Positions 33,423 through 41,674 of a DNA stretch of 64,000 nucleotides are shown one piece after another. The notes beneath the pieces were generated by a model, which made no database searches, had not been told where the DNA came from, and was given only the letters and a program-made list of their open reading frames with translations. The position numbers were made by a program, and so were the translations under genes. The DNA is from Tropicimonas isoalkanivorans (GTDB lineage: Bacteria > Pseudomonadota > Alphaproteobacteria > Rhodobacterales > Rhodobacteraceae), in NCBI RefSeq assembly GCF_900112335.1, contig NZ_FOLG01000004.1, positions 182,408-246,407 of the forward strand. The letters are read 5' to 3'. Each line of letters starts with the position of its first letter. Position 1 is the first letter of the stretch.

Positions 33423-34628
33423 TCAGGCGGCGGTGTGGGAGACGGCGGCAACGATCCCGCGGAGTTCCGCGAGGCCCTTGAGCCGCCCAATGGCAGGATA
33501 GCCCGGCTGTGCCTGCCGCTTCTGGTCGTCAAGAATGTCCTGCCCGTGGTCTGGGCGGAAGGGGATGGACGAGTCGGCCCGGCCCGCGGCCTTGCGGCGC
33601 GCCTCTTCGGCCAGCGCGGCCTTGACCAGCGCGACCATGTCGGTGCCGCCGCCAAGGTGCTCCGCCTCGTGGAAGGAGCAGGGGATGCCGTCGGTTTCGC
33701 GGGTGACGTTGCGCAGGTGCAGGAAGTGCACCCGGTCGCCCAGCCGTTCCATCATCCCCGGCAGATCGTTGTCCGGGCGGGCGCCGAGGGAGCCGGAGCA
33801 GAGCGTGATGCCGTTGGCGGGCAGGTCCACCGACTCCACCAGCCATGTGTAATCCGCCTCGGTGGACATGATCCGGGGCAGGCCGAGCAGCGGGAACGGC
33901 GGGTCGTCGGGGTGGCAGCAGAGACGCAGCCCAAGCTCCTGCGCCAGCGGTGCCACTTCCGAGAGAAAATCGACAAGATGGCTGCGCAGACGGTCCTCGC
34001 CGATGACGCTGTATTCGTGCAGGTGGTGGCGCACATCCTCCAGCGTGAAGGACTCCGCCGCCCCCGGCAGGCCGAACACGACGTTGCGGGCAAGCGCGGC
34101 GCGCTGGTCGTCGTCCATCCGGGCGAACCGCTCGGCGGCCTCGGCGCGGACGTCCTCCGGGAAGTCGTCCTCCGCGCCCTTGCGCTCCAGCACGTGCAGG
34201 TCGAAGGCCGCGAAGTCCGCCAGATCGAACCGCATGCAGGTCGCGCCCGTGGGCAGCCGGTAGGCGAGGTCCGTCCGCGTCCAGTCCAGCACCGGCATGA
34301 AGTTGTAGCAGATCACCTCGACGCCGGCGGCGGCAAGGTTGCGCATGCTGGTGCGGTAGTTGTCGAGATGCTCCCGCCAGTCGTTCGTCTGCTTCTTGAT
34401 GTCCTCGGAGACGGGGAGGCTTTCGACCACGTCCCACGTCAGGGTGGAGGGCGCGCCGCTGGACAGGGTCCCGATCTGCGCCTTGCGGGCCTCGATCTCC
34501 TCTGGGGACCAGATGGCGCCGGTGGGAATGTGGTGGAGCGCGGAAACGATCCCCTCGGCCCCTGCCTGACGGACATCGTCGATCGATACCAGGTCCTTGG
34601 GTCCGAACCACCGCCACGTCTGCCGCAT
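33423..34628 (-). CDS. uxuA: D-mannonate dehydratase
   Basis: Converts D-mannonate to 2-keto-3-deoxygluconate in glucuronate breakdown. The 401-residue sequence starts MRQTWRWFGPKDLVSIDDVR and carries LCCHPDDPPFPLLGLPRI, TLCSGSLGA, HLRNV and FRPDHGQDIL, which together hold the Fe/Mn ligands and active-site residues of UxuA. Length and motif order are standard. It is divergent from the GntR regulator with 98 bp between starts. UxuB (mannonate oxidoreductase) and UxaC are absent from the window. Confidence 0.95.
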   Translation of the reverse strand: MRQTWRWFGPKDLVSIDDVRQAGAEGIVSALHHIPTGAIWSPEEIEARKAQIGTLSSGAPSTLTWDVVESLPVSEDIKKQTNDWREHLDNYRTSMRNLAAAGVEVICYNFMPVLDWTRTDLAYRLPTGATCMRFDLADFAAFDLHVLERKGAEDDFPEDVRAEAAERFARMDDDQRAALARNVVFGLPGAAESFTLEDVRHHLHEYSVIGEDRLRSHLVDFLSEVAPLAQELGLRLCCHPDDPPFPLLGLPRIMSTEADYTWLVESVDLPANGITLCSGSLGARPDNDLPGMMERLGDRVHFLHLRNVTRETDGIPCSFHEAEHLGGGTDMVALVKAALAEEARRKAAGRADSSIPFRPDHGQDILDDQKRQAQPGYPAIGRLKGLAELRGIVAAVSHTAA

Positions 34629-34726
34629 CTTGCATCCCCCCTTGAAGCGAATCCCGGCGCAGGCACGCCCGCACCGTGGTTCTTCGTGTCATAGCACCGG
34701 GGCAAATGCTTGACTAGTATGGAAGT

Positions 34727-35452
34727 ATGGTGGATAGATCGATGCAGGGGAAGAGCGCAGCAGGGTGGGGCGACATGCAACTGGATCAGTCCGCGCCGAT
34801 CGGCCCGCAGTTGCACGGAATCCTGCGCGCCCGCATCGTCCGGAACGACCTGAAGCCCGGCGCCCACATCTCCGAGGCCGAGGTGGCGAAGTCCTACGCA
34901 ATCAGCCGCCAGCCGGTGCGCGAAGCCTTCATCAAGCTTGCCGAAGAACGCCTGATCGAGATCCGCCCGCAGCGCAGCACCGTGGTGCGCAAGATCGACT
35001 GTGCCGCCGTGCTGGACATCCGTTTCGTGCGGGAGGCGATCGAGGCCGATATCGTCCGCCTGCTCGCCACCGCGCCCGATACGGGCCTGGTCGCGCGGCT
35101 CCGGGAACTCATCGGCTACCAGCGGGCAATCGCGGTGCGCAGTCCGAGCCAGTTCATCGCCGCCGACGAGGCGTTCCACGAAGCGCTGGCCGACGGGGCA
35201 GGGAAGAAGTCCGTCTGGTATCTCATCAGCGGGCTGAAGTCCCAGATGGATCGGGTCCGTTACCTCAGCTTCGAGATGTTTCCGCACGACAGGCTGATCG
35301 AACAACACGCCAAAATCGTCGATGCCATCGAGGCCGGCGACACCGCCGCCGCCGAACAGGCGATCCGGCGTCACTTGCGGGAGGTCCTGAGCGACCTGCC
35401 CGACATCATGCGCGCCCATCCGGATGCATTCACCACGCCGCCGCCGGATTGA
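34727..35452 (+). CDS. GntR/FadR family transcriptional regulator (UxuR-like)
   Basis: A 241-residue regulator with a winged helix-turn-helix at about 22-85 (LHGILRARIVRNDLKPGAHIS..SRQPVREAFIKLAEERLIEI) and an all-helical FCD effector domain from about 95. FCD regulators sense small organic acids, often the uronates or aldonates whose genes they flank. It lies between uxuA (divergent) and the TRAP transporter genes (downstream, 37 bp), so it is the probable regulator of both. Alternative starts are the ATGs at 34742 and 34775; a TTGACT element at 34711-34716 is close enough to the 34727 start to make a later start plausible. Confidence 0.9.
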   Translation: MVDRSMQGKSAAGWGDMQLDQSAPIGPQLHGILRARIVRNDLKPGAHISEAEVAKSYAISRQPVREAFIKLAEERLIEIRPQRSTVVRKIDCAAVLDIRFVREAIEADIVRLLATAPDTGLVARLRELIGYQRAIAVRSPSQFIAADEAFHEALADGAGKKSVWYLISGLKSQMDRVRYLSFEMFPHDRLIEQHAKIVDAIEAGDTAAAEQAIRRHLREVLSDLPDIMRAHPDAFTTPPPD

Positions 35453-35489
35453 TGTTACGCTGACACCAGTCATCACAGAGGAGGACCAG

Positions 35490-36467
35490 ATGACACTCAA
35501 GAAAACCTTTGCCGCGCTGGTCGCGGCCGGCCTAGCCACCACGGCCCTGTCGAGCGCGGCCTTCGCCGCCGACATGACGTTGAAGCTCGGCCACCTCGCC
35601 AACGAGGAAAACCCCTGGCATCTCGCCTCGGTCAAGTTCGGGGAGGAACTCTCCCGGCTCACCGACGGACGGATCGAGGTCGAGGTCTATCCCAACGAGT
35701 CGCTCGGCAAGGAGATCGACCTGATCAACGGCATGCAGCTTGGCACCGTGGACATGACGATCACCGGCGAGAGCCTGCAGAACTGGGCGCCCATGGCCGC
35801 GCTTCTGGCGGTTCCCTATGCCTACAAGTCGCTGGAGCACATGGACGAGACCGCCAGCGGCGAGATCGGCGACGAGATCGAGGCGCAGATCATCGAAAAG
35901 GTCCAGATCCGGCCCATCGCCTATTTCGCCCGCGGGCCGCGCGACCTGACCTCGAACCGCCCGATCGAGAGCCCGGACGATCTCGACGGCCTGAAGATGC
36001 GCGTGCCGAACGTGCCGCTCTTCGTCGATGTCTGGAAGGCGCTCGGCGCCCAGCCGACGCCCATGGCCTTCTCCGAGGTCTTCACCTCGCTGCAGAACGG
36101 CACCATCGACGCGCAGGAGAACCCGCTTGCCCTCATCCGCTCGGCCAACTTCAACGAGGTGCAGAGCCACGTGAACATGACCGAGCACGTCCGCTCCTGG
36201 ATCTACCTGACCATCGCCGAGCAGACCTGGAACAAGCTCTCGGAAGAGGATCAGGCGGCAGTCATGGAAGCGGCCGCGACCGCGCAGGACTACGAGCGCG
36301 GGCTGTTCGAGGAAAGCCTGGCAGCGGACCGTGCCTATCTGGAAGAGAACGGCATGACCTTCGTCGAGGTCGACGGCCCCGCCTTTGCCGCCCAGGCGAA
36401 GGACGCGGTGCTCGCCAACGTCAGCGACGAGATCAAGCCCTACGTCGAGAACCTGTTCAGCGAATAA
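35490..36467 (+). CDS. dctP: TRAP transporter solute-binding protein (DctP family)
   Basis: Periplasmic receptor of a tripartite ATP-independent transporter, 325 residues. A signal peptide ends near SSAAFAAD. The DctP family arginine is in KMRVPNVPLFVDVWKALGA, and the GPRDLTSNRPIESPDDLDG and FSEVFTSLQNGTIDAQENP blocks are characteristic of sugar-acid-type DctP proteins. The start at ATG 35490 is preceded by GAGGAGGACC. With uxuA and the idonate dehydrogenase-like gene nearby, the ligand is probably a hexuronate or aldonate. Confidence 0.92.
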   Translation: MTLKKTFAALVAAGLATTALSSAAFAADMTLKLGHLANEENPWHLASVKFGEELSRLTDGRIEVEVYPNESLGKEIDLINGMQLGTVDMTITGESLQNWAPMAALLAVPYAYKSLEHMDETASGEIGDEIEAQIIEKVQIRPIAYFARGPRDLTSNRPIESPDDLDGLKMRVPNVPLFVDVWKALGAQPTPMAFSEVFTSLQNGTIDAQENPLALIRSANFNEVQSHVNMTEHVRSWIYLTIAEQTWNKLSEEDQAAVMEAAATAQDYERGLFEESLAADRAYLEENGMTFVEVDGPAFAAQAKDAVLANVSDEIKPYVENLFSE

Positions 36468-36487
36468 CCACCACCACTCCTGAAACA

Positions 36488-36517
36488 GGCCGGCGGCGCC
36501 ATGGTGCGGCGCCGGCC
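36488..36517 (+). other. Hairpin between dctP and dctQ
   Basis: GGCCGGCG (36488-36495) pairs with CGCCGGCC (36510-36517), with further pairing inside. Probably an mRNA-stabilising stem that favours dctP expression over the membrane subunits. Confidence 0.45.
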
Positions 36518-36536
36518 ACCCCCCGGAGACTCCCCC

Positions 36537-37043
36537 ATGAAAACGCTGGAACGGCTGACCAATATCATTTCGGCGATCTGCAAGGTCGGTGTCGGCCTGT
36601 CCTTCGCGATCCTCATCGTCGTCGTCCTGATACAGGTTGTCGGCCGCACCGCCGGCTCCTCGCCCGTCTGGACGGAAGAACTGACGCGCTTTTCGCTGCT
36701 CTACCTCGCCGCCTTCGGCGTCGGGCTGTCCTTTCGCAGCGGGGACCTCGTCAACGTGGACGTCATCTGCGAGAGCCTGCCAGGGCGCGCGCCTTGGGTG
36801 CTCCGCCTGATCTCCGCTCTCCTGACCGCCGCCGTGGCGCTGGTGCTCATCCCCCACGCGTGGAAATTCACCTCCATCGGCAAGATGCAGACCTCCCCGG
36901 CATTGGGCCTCAGGATGGACGCGGTCCATTTCACGGTCACGCTGCTGCTGGCGCTGCTGTTCGTCTTCGCGGCGCTGCGGGTGGTCAACATGCTTTCCGG
37001 CCGGTCGGACGGGCTGCCGCTCAAATCTCAAGAGGAAGCGTGA
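36537..37043 (+). CDS. dctQ: TRAP transporter small permease (DctQ family)
   Basis: Four-helix membrane subunit of the TRAP transporter, 168 residues. The conserved segments VVLIQVVGRTAGSSPVWTEELTRFSLLYLAAFG and GDLVNVDV are present in order. The ATG at 36537 follows GGAGACTCCCCC; a frame open from 36501 is not supported. The next gene begins five bases after the stop. Confidence 0.92.
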   Translation: MKTLERLTNIISAICKVGVGLSFAILIVVVLIQVVGRTAGSSPVWTEELTRFSLLYLAAFGVGLSFRSGDLVNVDVICESLPGRAPWVLRLISALLTAAVALVLIPHAWKFTSIGKMQTSPALGLRMDAVHFTVTLLLALLFVFAALRVVNMLSGRSDGLPLKSQEEA

Positions 37044-37047
37044 CGCG

Positions 37048-38325
37048 ATGGAAGTCTTCGTCCTCTTCGCCGTCTTCATCGGCGGGCTCATCATCGGGGT
37101 TCCGGTTGCGGTGACGCTGGCGCTGTCCTCGCTGGTCTACCTGCTGCTCTCCGGCATCCCGCTCGTCGTCATGCCGCAAAAGATCTATGCCGGGATGGAC
37201 GTCTTCGTCCTGCTGTCGATCCCCGGCTTCATCCTTGCCGGCAACCTGATGAACCGGGGCGGGATCACCAACCGCATCATCCGCTTCGCCAATGCGCTGG
37301 TGGGATGGATTCGCGGCGGGCTGGGGCTGACCAACATCGCCGCCTCCATGCTCTTCGGCGGGATCACGGGAACCGCGGTGGCCGATGCGGCCTCCATTGG
37401 CGGCGTGATGATCCCGGGCATGAAGAAAGCCGGCTATCCCACTGATTTCTCGGCCGCTGTTACGGCCGCGTCCTCCACCGTCGGCCCCATCATCCCGCCC
37501 TCCGTGCCGATGATCATCGTCGGCGCCCTGTCGGGGATCTCGGTCGGCAAGATGTTCATGGCCGGCGCGGTGCCGGGCATCCTGATGGGGCTGGCGATGA
37601 TGGTGACGTGCTACGTCATCTCCGTGCGCAAGAATTTCCCCCGCCAGAGCTGGCAGGGCTTCGGCGAAGTTCTCCGCGCGCTTGGCGACGCCTTCTGGGC
37701 GCTGGCGATGACGGGGCTGATCATCTACGGCCTGCTGAGCGGGCTGGCGACGCCGACGGAAACGGCCGTCGTCGCCTCCGTCTATGCGTTCATCGTCGGG
37801 GCCTTCGTCTATCGCGAACTTCCCGTGCGGGAGGTGCCGCGGGTGTTGGTGGAGAGCGCCATCTCCTCCGCCGCGATCCTGTCGCTCGTCGGCTTCGCGA
37901 ACGTCTTTGGCTGGATCCTCGTGTCCGAGCGCATCCCGCAGGCCATCGCCAACGCGGTGCTGGCGCTCACCGACAACCGGATCATGGTGATCCTCATCAT
38001 CAACCTGCTGCTCCTCTTCGTCGGCATGTTCATGGAGACCATCGCCGCGCTCATCATCCTGTTCGTGCCACTGCTGTCGCTGGCGCAGGCCGTCGGGATC
38101 GAGCCGCTCCACTTCGCCACCTTCGCCGTGCTGAACCTGATGATCGGACTGACCACGCCGCCCGTGGGCGTGTGCCTCTTCGTCTGCGCGGGCATCGCGA
38201 AGCTGCCGCTGACGCCGGTGGTGCGCGCCATCTTCCCCTTCCTTCTGACGAACATCCTCGTGCTGCTCGCGGTCTCCTTCTGGTCGCCGCTGGCCACCTG
38301 GCTGCCGTCGATCCTCATGCCATAG
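37048..38325 (+). CDS. dctM: TRAP transporter large permease (DctM family)
   Basis: Na+-coupled transport subunit of 425 residues with about twelve hydrophobic segments. GGITGTAVADAASIGGVMIPGM, ASSTVGPIIPPSVPMI and LMIGLTTPPVGVCLFV are diagnostic DctM/SiaM blocks. It completes the P-Q-M set in the usual order. The dehydrogenase gene follows after nine bases and is probably in the same transcript. Confidence 0.95.
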   Translation: MEVFVLFAVFIGGLIIGVPVAVTLALSSLVYLLLSGIPLVVMPQKIYAGMDVFVLLSIPGFILAGNLMNRGGITNRIIRFANALVGWIRGGLGLTNIAASMLFGGITGTAVADAASIGGVMIPGMKKAGYPTDFSAAVTAASSTVGPIIPPSVPMIIVGALSGISVGKMFMAGAVPGILMGLAMMVTCYVISVRKNFPRQSWQGFGEVLRALGDAFWALAMTGLIIYGLLSGLATPTETAVVASVYAFIVGAFVYRELPVREVPRVLVESAISSAAILSLVGFANVFGWILVSERIPQAIANAVLALTDNRIMVILIINLLLLFVGMFMETIAALIILFVPLLSLAQAVGIEPLHFATFAVLNLMIGLTTPPVGVCLFVCAGIAKLPLTPVVRAIFPFLLTNILVLLAVSFWSPLATWLPSILMP

Positions 38326-38334
38326 GACCCTGCC

Positions 38335-39375
38335 ATGGAAACCCGTGTCTGCCGCCTCCACAGCCAAGGAGACATCCACATCGAAACCATCCCGCTCGCC
38401 GCCCCGGGGCCGGGCGAGGTGGTGATCGGCGTCGGCGCCGGCGGCATCTGCGGGTCGGACATCCACTATTTTCAGGACGGCGGCATCGGCACTATCCGCG
38501 TGCGGGAGCCGATCATCCTGGGCCACGAGGCGGCGGGAACGGTTCTGGAGCTGGGCGAGGGCCTCGAGGGCCTGGCCGTGGGCGACAAGGTGGCGCTGAA
38601 CCCGAGCCACCCCTGCGGCACGTGCAAATACTGCAAGGAGGGCCTGTTCGTTCACTGCCTGAACATGCGGTTCAAAGGCTCCGCCATGCGGATGCCCCAC
38701 GAACAGGGCCTGTTCCGGGACCGCCTGCCGTACCTCGCCAGCCAATGCGTGAAGGTCGCCCCTGATGTGACGCTGGCCGAGGCCGCCTGTTCGGAGCCGC
38801 TGGCCGTCTGCGTCCACGCGGTATCGCGCGCCGGCGATCTGGCGGGGCGCGCCGTGCTGGTGACCGGCGCGGGGCCCATCGGCGCGCTCTGCGCGGCGCT
38901 GGCGGCGGAGGCCGGCGCGGCGGAGATCGTCGTGACCGACCTGCAGGACTTCCCGCTTTCCGTGGCCGCCAAGATGGGCGCGACCGAGACCATCAATGTC
39001 GCGACCGATCCGGCCGCGCTGGACCGCTTCGCCGCAGACAAGGGCCATTTCGACGTCTGTCTGGAATGCACTGCCGCCGCCCCCGCGATCCGGTCGGCCA
39101 TCGAATGCCTCCGCCCGCAGGGCACGCTCGTTCAGGTGGGCGTGGCCGGCGAGGTGCCCGTCTCCATCAACATGCTGGTCGCCAAGGAGATCACCCTGCG
39201 CGGCACCCACCGCTTCCACGAGGAATTCGCCATGGCGGTCGACAAGATCAACCGCCGGTCCATCGATGTCCGCCCGATCGTGACCCAGAGCTTCGATATG
39301 GCGGATGCGCAGGCGGCGTTCGGCATCGCGGGCGACCGGTCGGCCGCCGTCAAGGTGCAGCTCTCCTTCGCCTGA
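38335..39375 (+). CDS. idnD: Zinc-dependent L-idonate 5-dehydrogenase-like enzyme
   Basis: Medium-chain zinc alcohol dehydrogenase, 346 residues. The catalytic zinc ligands are in GICGSDIHYFQDGG and ILGHEAAG, with the third in CSEPLAVCVHAV. The structural zinc cysteines are in HPCGTCKYCKEGLFVHC. The NAD-binding turn is VTGAGPIGALCAAL. The resemblance is to IdnD, which interconverts L-idonate and 5-ketogluconate; related enzymes act on L-gulonate or sorbitol. Its place after a TRAP transporter and opposite uxuA fits sugar-acid oxidation. The exact substrate is inferred. Confidence 0.88.
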   Translation: METRVCRLHSQGDIHIETIPLAAPGPGEVVIGVGAGGICGSDIHYFQDGGIGTIRVREPIILGHEAAGTVLELGEGLEGLAVGDKVALNPSHPCGTCKYCKEGLFVHCLNMRFKGSAMRMPHEQGLFRDRLPYLASQCVKVAPDVTLAEAACSEPLAVCVHAVSRAGDLAGRAVLVTGAGPIGALCAALAAEAGAAEIVVTDLQDFPLSVAAKMGATETINVATDPAALDRFAADKGHFDVCLECTAAAPAIRSAIECLRPQGTLVQVGVAGEVPVSINMLVAKEITLRGTHRFHEEFAMAVDKINRRSIDVRPIVTQSFDMADAQAAFGIAGDRSAAVKVQLSFA

Positions 39376-39406
39376 CCCGCGCCGCACATCCTCGCTCGCG
39401 GGGGCA

Positions 39407-39429
39407 GGGCGGGGCGTGCCACCCCGCCC
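39407..39429. terminator. Hairpin between convergent genes
   Basis: GGGCGGGG pairs with CCCCGCCC across a 7-base loop, between the end of the idonate dehydrogenase-like gene (rightward) and the end of the hydroxyacid dehydrogenase gene (leftward). It can serve both. Confidence 0.6.
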
Positions 39430-39444
39430 CCGGTCGCGGGGGGA

Positions 39445-40476
39445 TCAGTTGGTGGTCACGGGCCGGGAGCGCATCCGGCTGGCCGTCTCCCGCTCCGCGC
39501 GCTTGCACCGCATAGGCGGCAGGCCACGGTCCATCAGGTCCATGTCTTCCAGAACCATGTCGCCCATCTGCTTGAACGCCACGTCCATCGCACCCGCGCG
39601 ATGGGCGGAACGGATGAAGCCGTCGAGCCTGCGCACCCGGTGATCGGCCGGCATCGGCTCCTCCGGAAAGACGTCGCTCGCCGCAACGATGTGCCCGCCT
39701 TCAACGGCATCCAGAAGCGCGTCGAAATCCACCACGTCCGCGCGCGACAGCAGGATGAAGGCAGCGCCGTTGCGCATCCTCTCGAACGCCTCCGCGCCGA
39801 GGAATCCCCGGTTCTCCGAGGTCACGGCCGCCAGGACGAAGACGTAGTCCGAAGAGCTCAGCACGGTTTCCAGGCTCGCCGGCTCCACGCCGTGATCCTC
39901 CAGGATCGAGGGCGGCAGCCAGGGGTCGAACACCCGCACCCGCGCCCGGAAGCCCGCAAGCAGGCGATTCAGCGCCTTGCCCAGATCTCCAAAGCCGATG
40001 ATGCCAATCTCCGCGCCGGTCAGCAGCCGGGCGTTGGCATTGCCATCACCGCCCCACTCCTCGCAGCCGTTCCGGAAGTCCATGTCGGCGCCCACGACGC
40101 CTCGGGCAAGGTCGAGCGCAAGGGCAAGGCCCAGTTCGGCGACCGGCACGGCAAAGACCGCGCCGGTGGTCAGCACGTGGATGCCACGGCGAAAGACCTC
40201 GTCGTAGGGCATGTTGTCGAGCAGGTTCGACTCGACGTTCAGAACCGCGCGCAGGTTTTCCATCTTCGCCAGAGTTTCGGCGGGGATGGGCGGCTGCCCG
40301 AGGACGTATCGGGCCTCCGCCAGCGTGGCGTCGTCCAGCGTGGCGACCGCGTCTTCCGTGGTTTCCAGAAGCTTGTAACGATGACGAAGCTGTGAGAGCC
40401 TATCCGGGGTGAAAATGAGATCCAGAGTGCGCGGCTCAGGCGCGCAGATCACGAGGGGTTTGGACTCTTCGTTCAT
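39445..40476 (-). CDS. D-isomer-specific 2-hydroxyacid dehydrogenase
   Basis: NAD(P)-dependent dehydrogenase of the phosphoglycerate dehydrogenase/hydroxypyruvate reductase superfamily, 343 residues. The Rossmann loop is IGIIGFGDLGKAL; the catalytic Arg, Glu and His are in LLSRADVVD, DVFPEEPMP and RSAHRAGAM. It is divergent from the LacI gene across a short region with two LacI-type boxes, so the same repressor probably controls it. It may reduce or oxidise a sugar-acid intermediate of the ketohexose or aldonate pathways. Substrate unknown. Confidence 0.88.
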   Translation of the reverse strand: MNEESKPLVICAPEPRTLDLIFTPDRLSQLRHRYKLLETTEDAVATLDDATLAEARYVLGQPPIPAETLAKMENLRAVLNVESNLLDNMPYDEVFRRGIHVLTTGAVFAVPVAELGLALALDLARGVVGADMDFRNGCEEWGGDGNANARLLTGAEIGIIGFGDLGKALNRLLAGFRARVRVFDPWLPPSILEDHGVEPASLETVLSSSDYVFVLAAVTSENRGFLGAEAFERMRNGAAFILLSRADVVDFDALLDAVEGGHIVAASDVFPEEPMPADHRVRRLDGFIRSAHRAGAMDVAFKQMGDMVLEDMDLMDRGLPPMRCKRAERETASRMRSRPVTTN

Positions 40477-40498
40477 TGTACTCCTCCCGTATCATCAA

Positions 40499-40531
40499 TA
40501 AATCGATTTACAGAATTTGTAAACCGATTTA
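40499..40531. promoter_or_regulatory. Two LacI-family operator boxes in tandem
   Basis: TAAATCGATTTA (40499-40510, a perfect palindrome) and TAAACCGATTTA (40520-40531) have the CG-centred palindromic form of LacI/GalR-family sites. Their centres are 21 bp apart, two helical turns. Together they also form a larger dyad, AATCGATTTAC and GTAAACCGATT. The site is 22 bases upstream of the hydroxyacid dehydrogenase start and 41 bases upstream of the lacI-type gene, so it could control both. Confidence 0.75.
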
Positions 40532-40572
40532 GCCTGTGAGCGGAGGAGTTTTCGCGGCCAAGGGGAGGTACC

Positions 40573-41640
40573 GTGAAGAGGGAGGAAAGACCAAGACGCG
40601 CAACGATCCATGACGTCGCCCGCAGCGCGGGCGTGTCGGCGGCAACCGTCTCCAAGGTCCTGCGCGGGGTGGCAACGGTCCGCAAGGAAAACGCCGATCG
40701 CGTGCGCACCGCCGTGGCGGAGCTGGACTACCGGATGGACCCGCTCGCCTCGTCCCTGCGCAACGAGAGCCGGAGGATCATCGGCGCCGTGGTGCCGGAC
40801 CTCGAGAGCCCCTTCTTCGGCGCCCTCGTGACCGGCCTGCAGGATGCGGCGGAGCGCGCCGGCTATCACCTGATCGTCGCTTCCAGCCGGGAGAGCGAGG
40901 AGCGGGAGGCCGAGCTGGTCGCCCGCATGAACGACTGGCGCGTGGCGGGGACGCTCCTTGCGCCCGTCCGGTCGGAGCGGGGCAGGGGTGCGGAAACCCT
41001 GCGCGCGCTGGACATGCAGGCGGTGCTGGTGGACCGCGTGTCGGACGATGAGCGTTACGACACCGTGTCGGCTGACAACTACCAGGCCTCCGCCAACGTG
41101 GCGGATTTCCTGCTCGGCCTGGGGCACCGCCACGTCCTGCTGCACGGGGCGACGCAGGTGTCCAAGGCGATCCGCACCCGGCTTGCCGGATTCACGGAAC
41201 GGGCGAAGGCGCTGGACGCGGGCGTGCAGGTGGATACCGTGCTGTCGGACGCCGATGCCGACGTCCCCCATCGCTCGATCTGCAAGTACTTTGAGACGCG
41301 CGCTCCGGCCGACCGCCCGACGGCGGTGTTCTCGCTGTCCCAGCATTCGACTTTGCGGGTCGCCGCGGAACTCCGGCGGCGCGGCATTCGCGTGCCCGAA
41401 GACATCGCCCTTGTGGGCTTCGACGACGCGGACTGGATGCAGACGACCTGGCCATCCATCACCGCCGTCGCCCAGCCCGTGCACACGATGGCCGAGCACG
41501 CCATGGCGACGCTGCTGGCGCGGATCGAAGGGAATAACGACGGAGCGCCGGTGCAGCATCTCGAGGCGTGCGAAATGCTCGTCCGCGAGTCGGCTGGGCC
41601 GGAAACGGAAGTGCCGCGTAGGAGGACGCGGGGCAATTGA
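40573..41640 (+). CDS. LacI family transcriptional regulator
   Basis: Repressor of 355 residues. The LacI helix-turn-helix and hinge are ATIHDVARSAGVSAATVSKVL followed by YRMDPLASSLR, and the sugar-binding domain follows (IGAVVPDLESPFFGALVTG, VPEDIALVGFDD). It is the first gene of a rightward sugar ABC operon, 34 bp before the binding-protein gene, and divergent from a dehydrogenase. The boxes at 40499-40531 are its likely operators. The inducer is probably a ketohexose or its phosphate. Confidence 0.94.
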   Translation: MKREERPRRATIHDVARSAGVSAATVSKVLRGVATVRKENADRVRTAVAELDYRMDPLASSLRNESRRIIGAVVPDLESPFFGALVTGLQDAAERAGYHLIVASSRESEEREAELVARMNDWRVAGTLLAPVRSERGRGAETLRALDMQAVLVDRVSDDERYDTVSADNYQASANVADFLLGLGHRHVLLHGATQVSKAIRTRLAGFTERAKALDAGVQVDTVLSDADADVPHRSICKYFETRAPADRPTAVFSLSQHSTLRVAAELRRRGIRVPEDIALVGFDDADWMQTTWPSITAVAQPVHTMAEHAMATLLARIEGNNDGAPVQHLEACEMLVRESAGPETEVPRRRTRGN

Positions 41641-41674
41641 AAAGAGACGGAAGTATCCAGAGGAGGAGACTACA

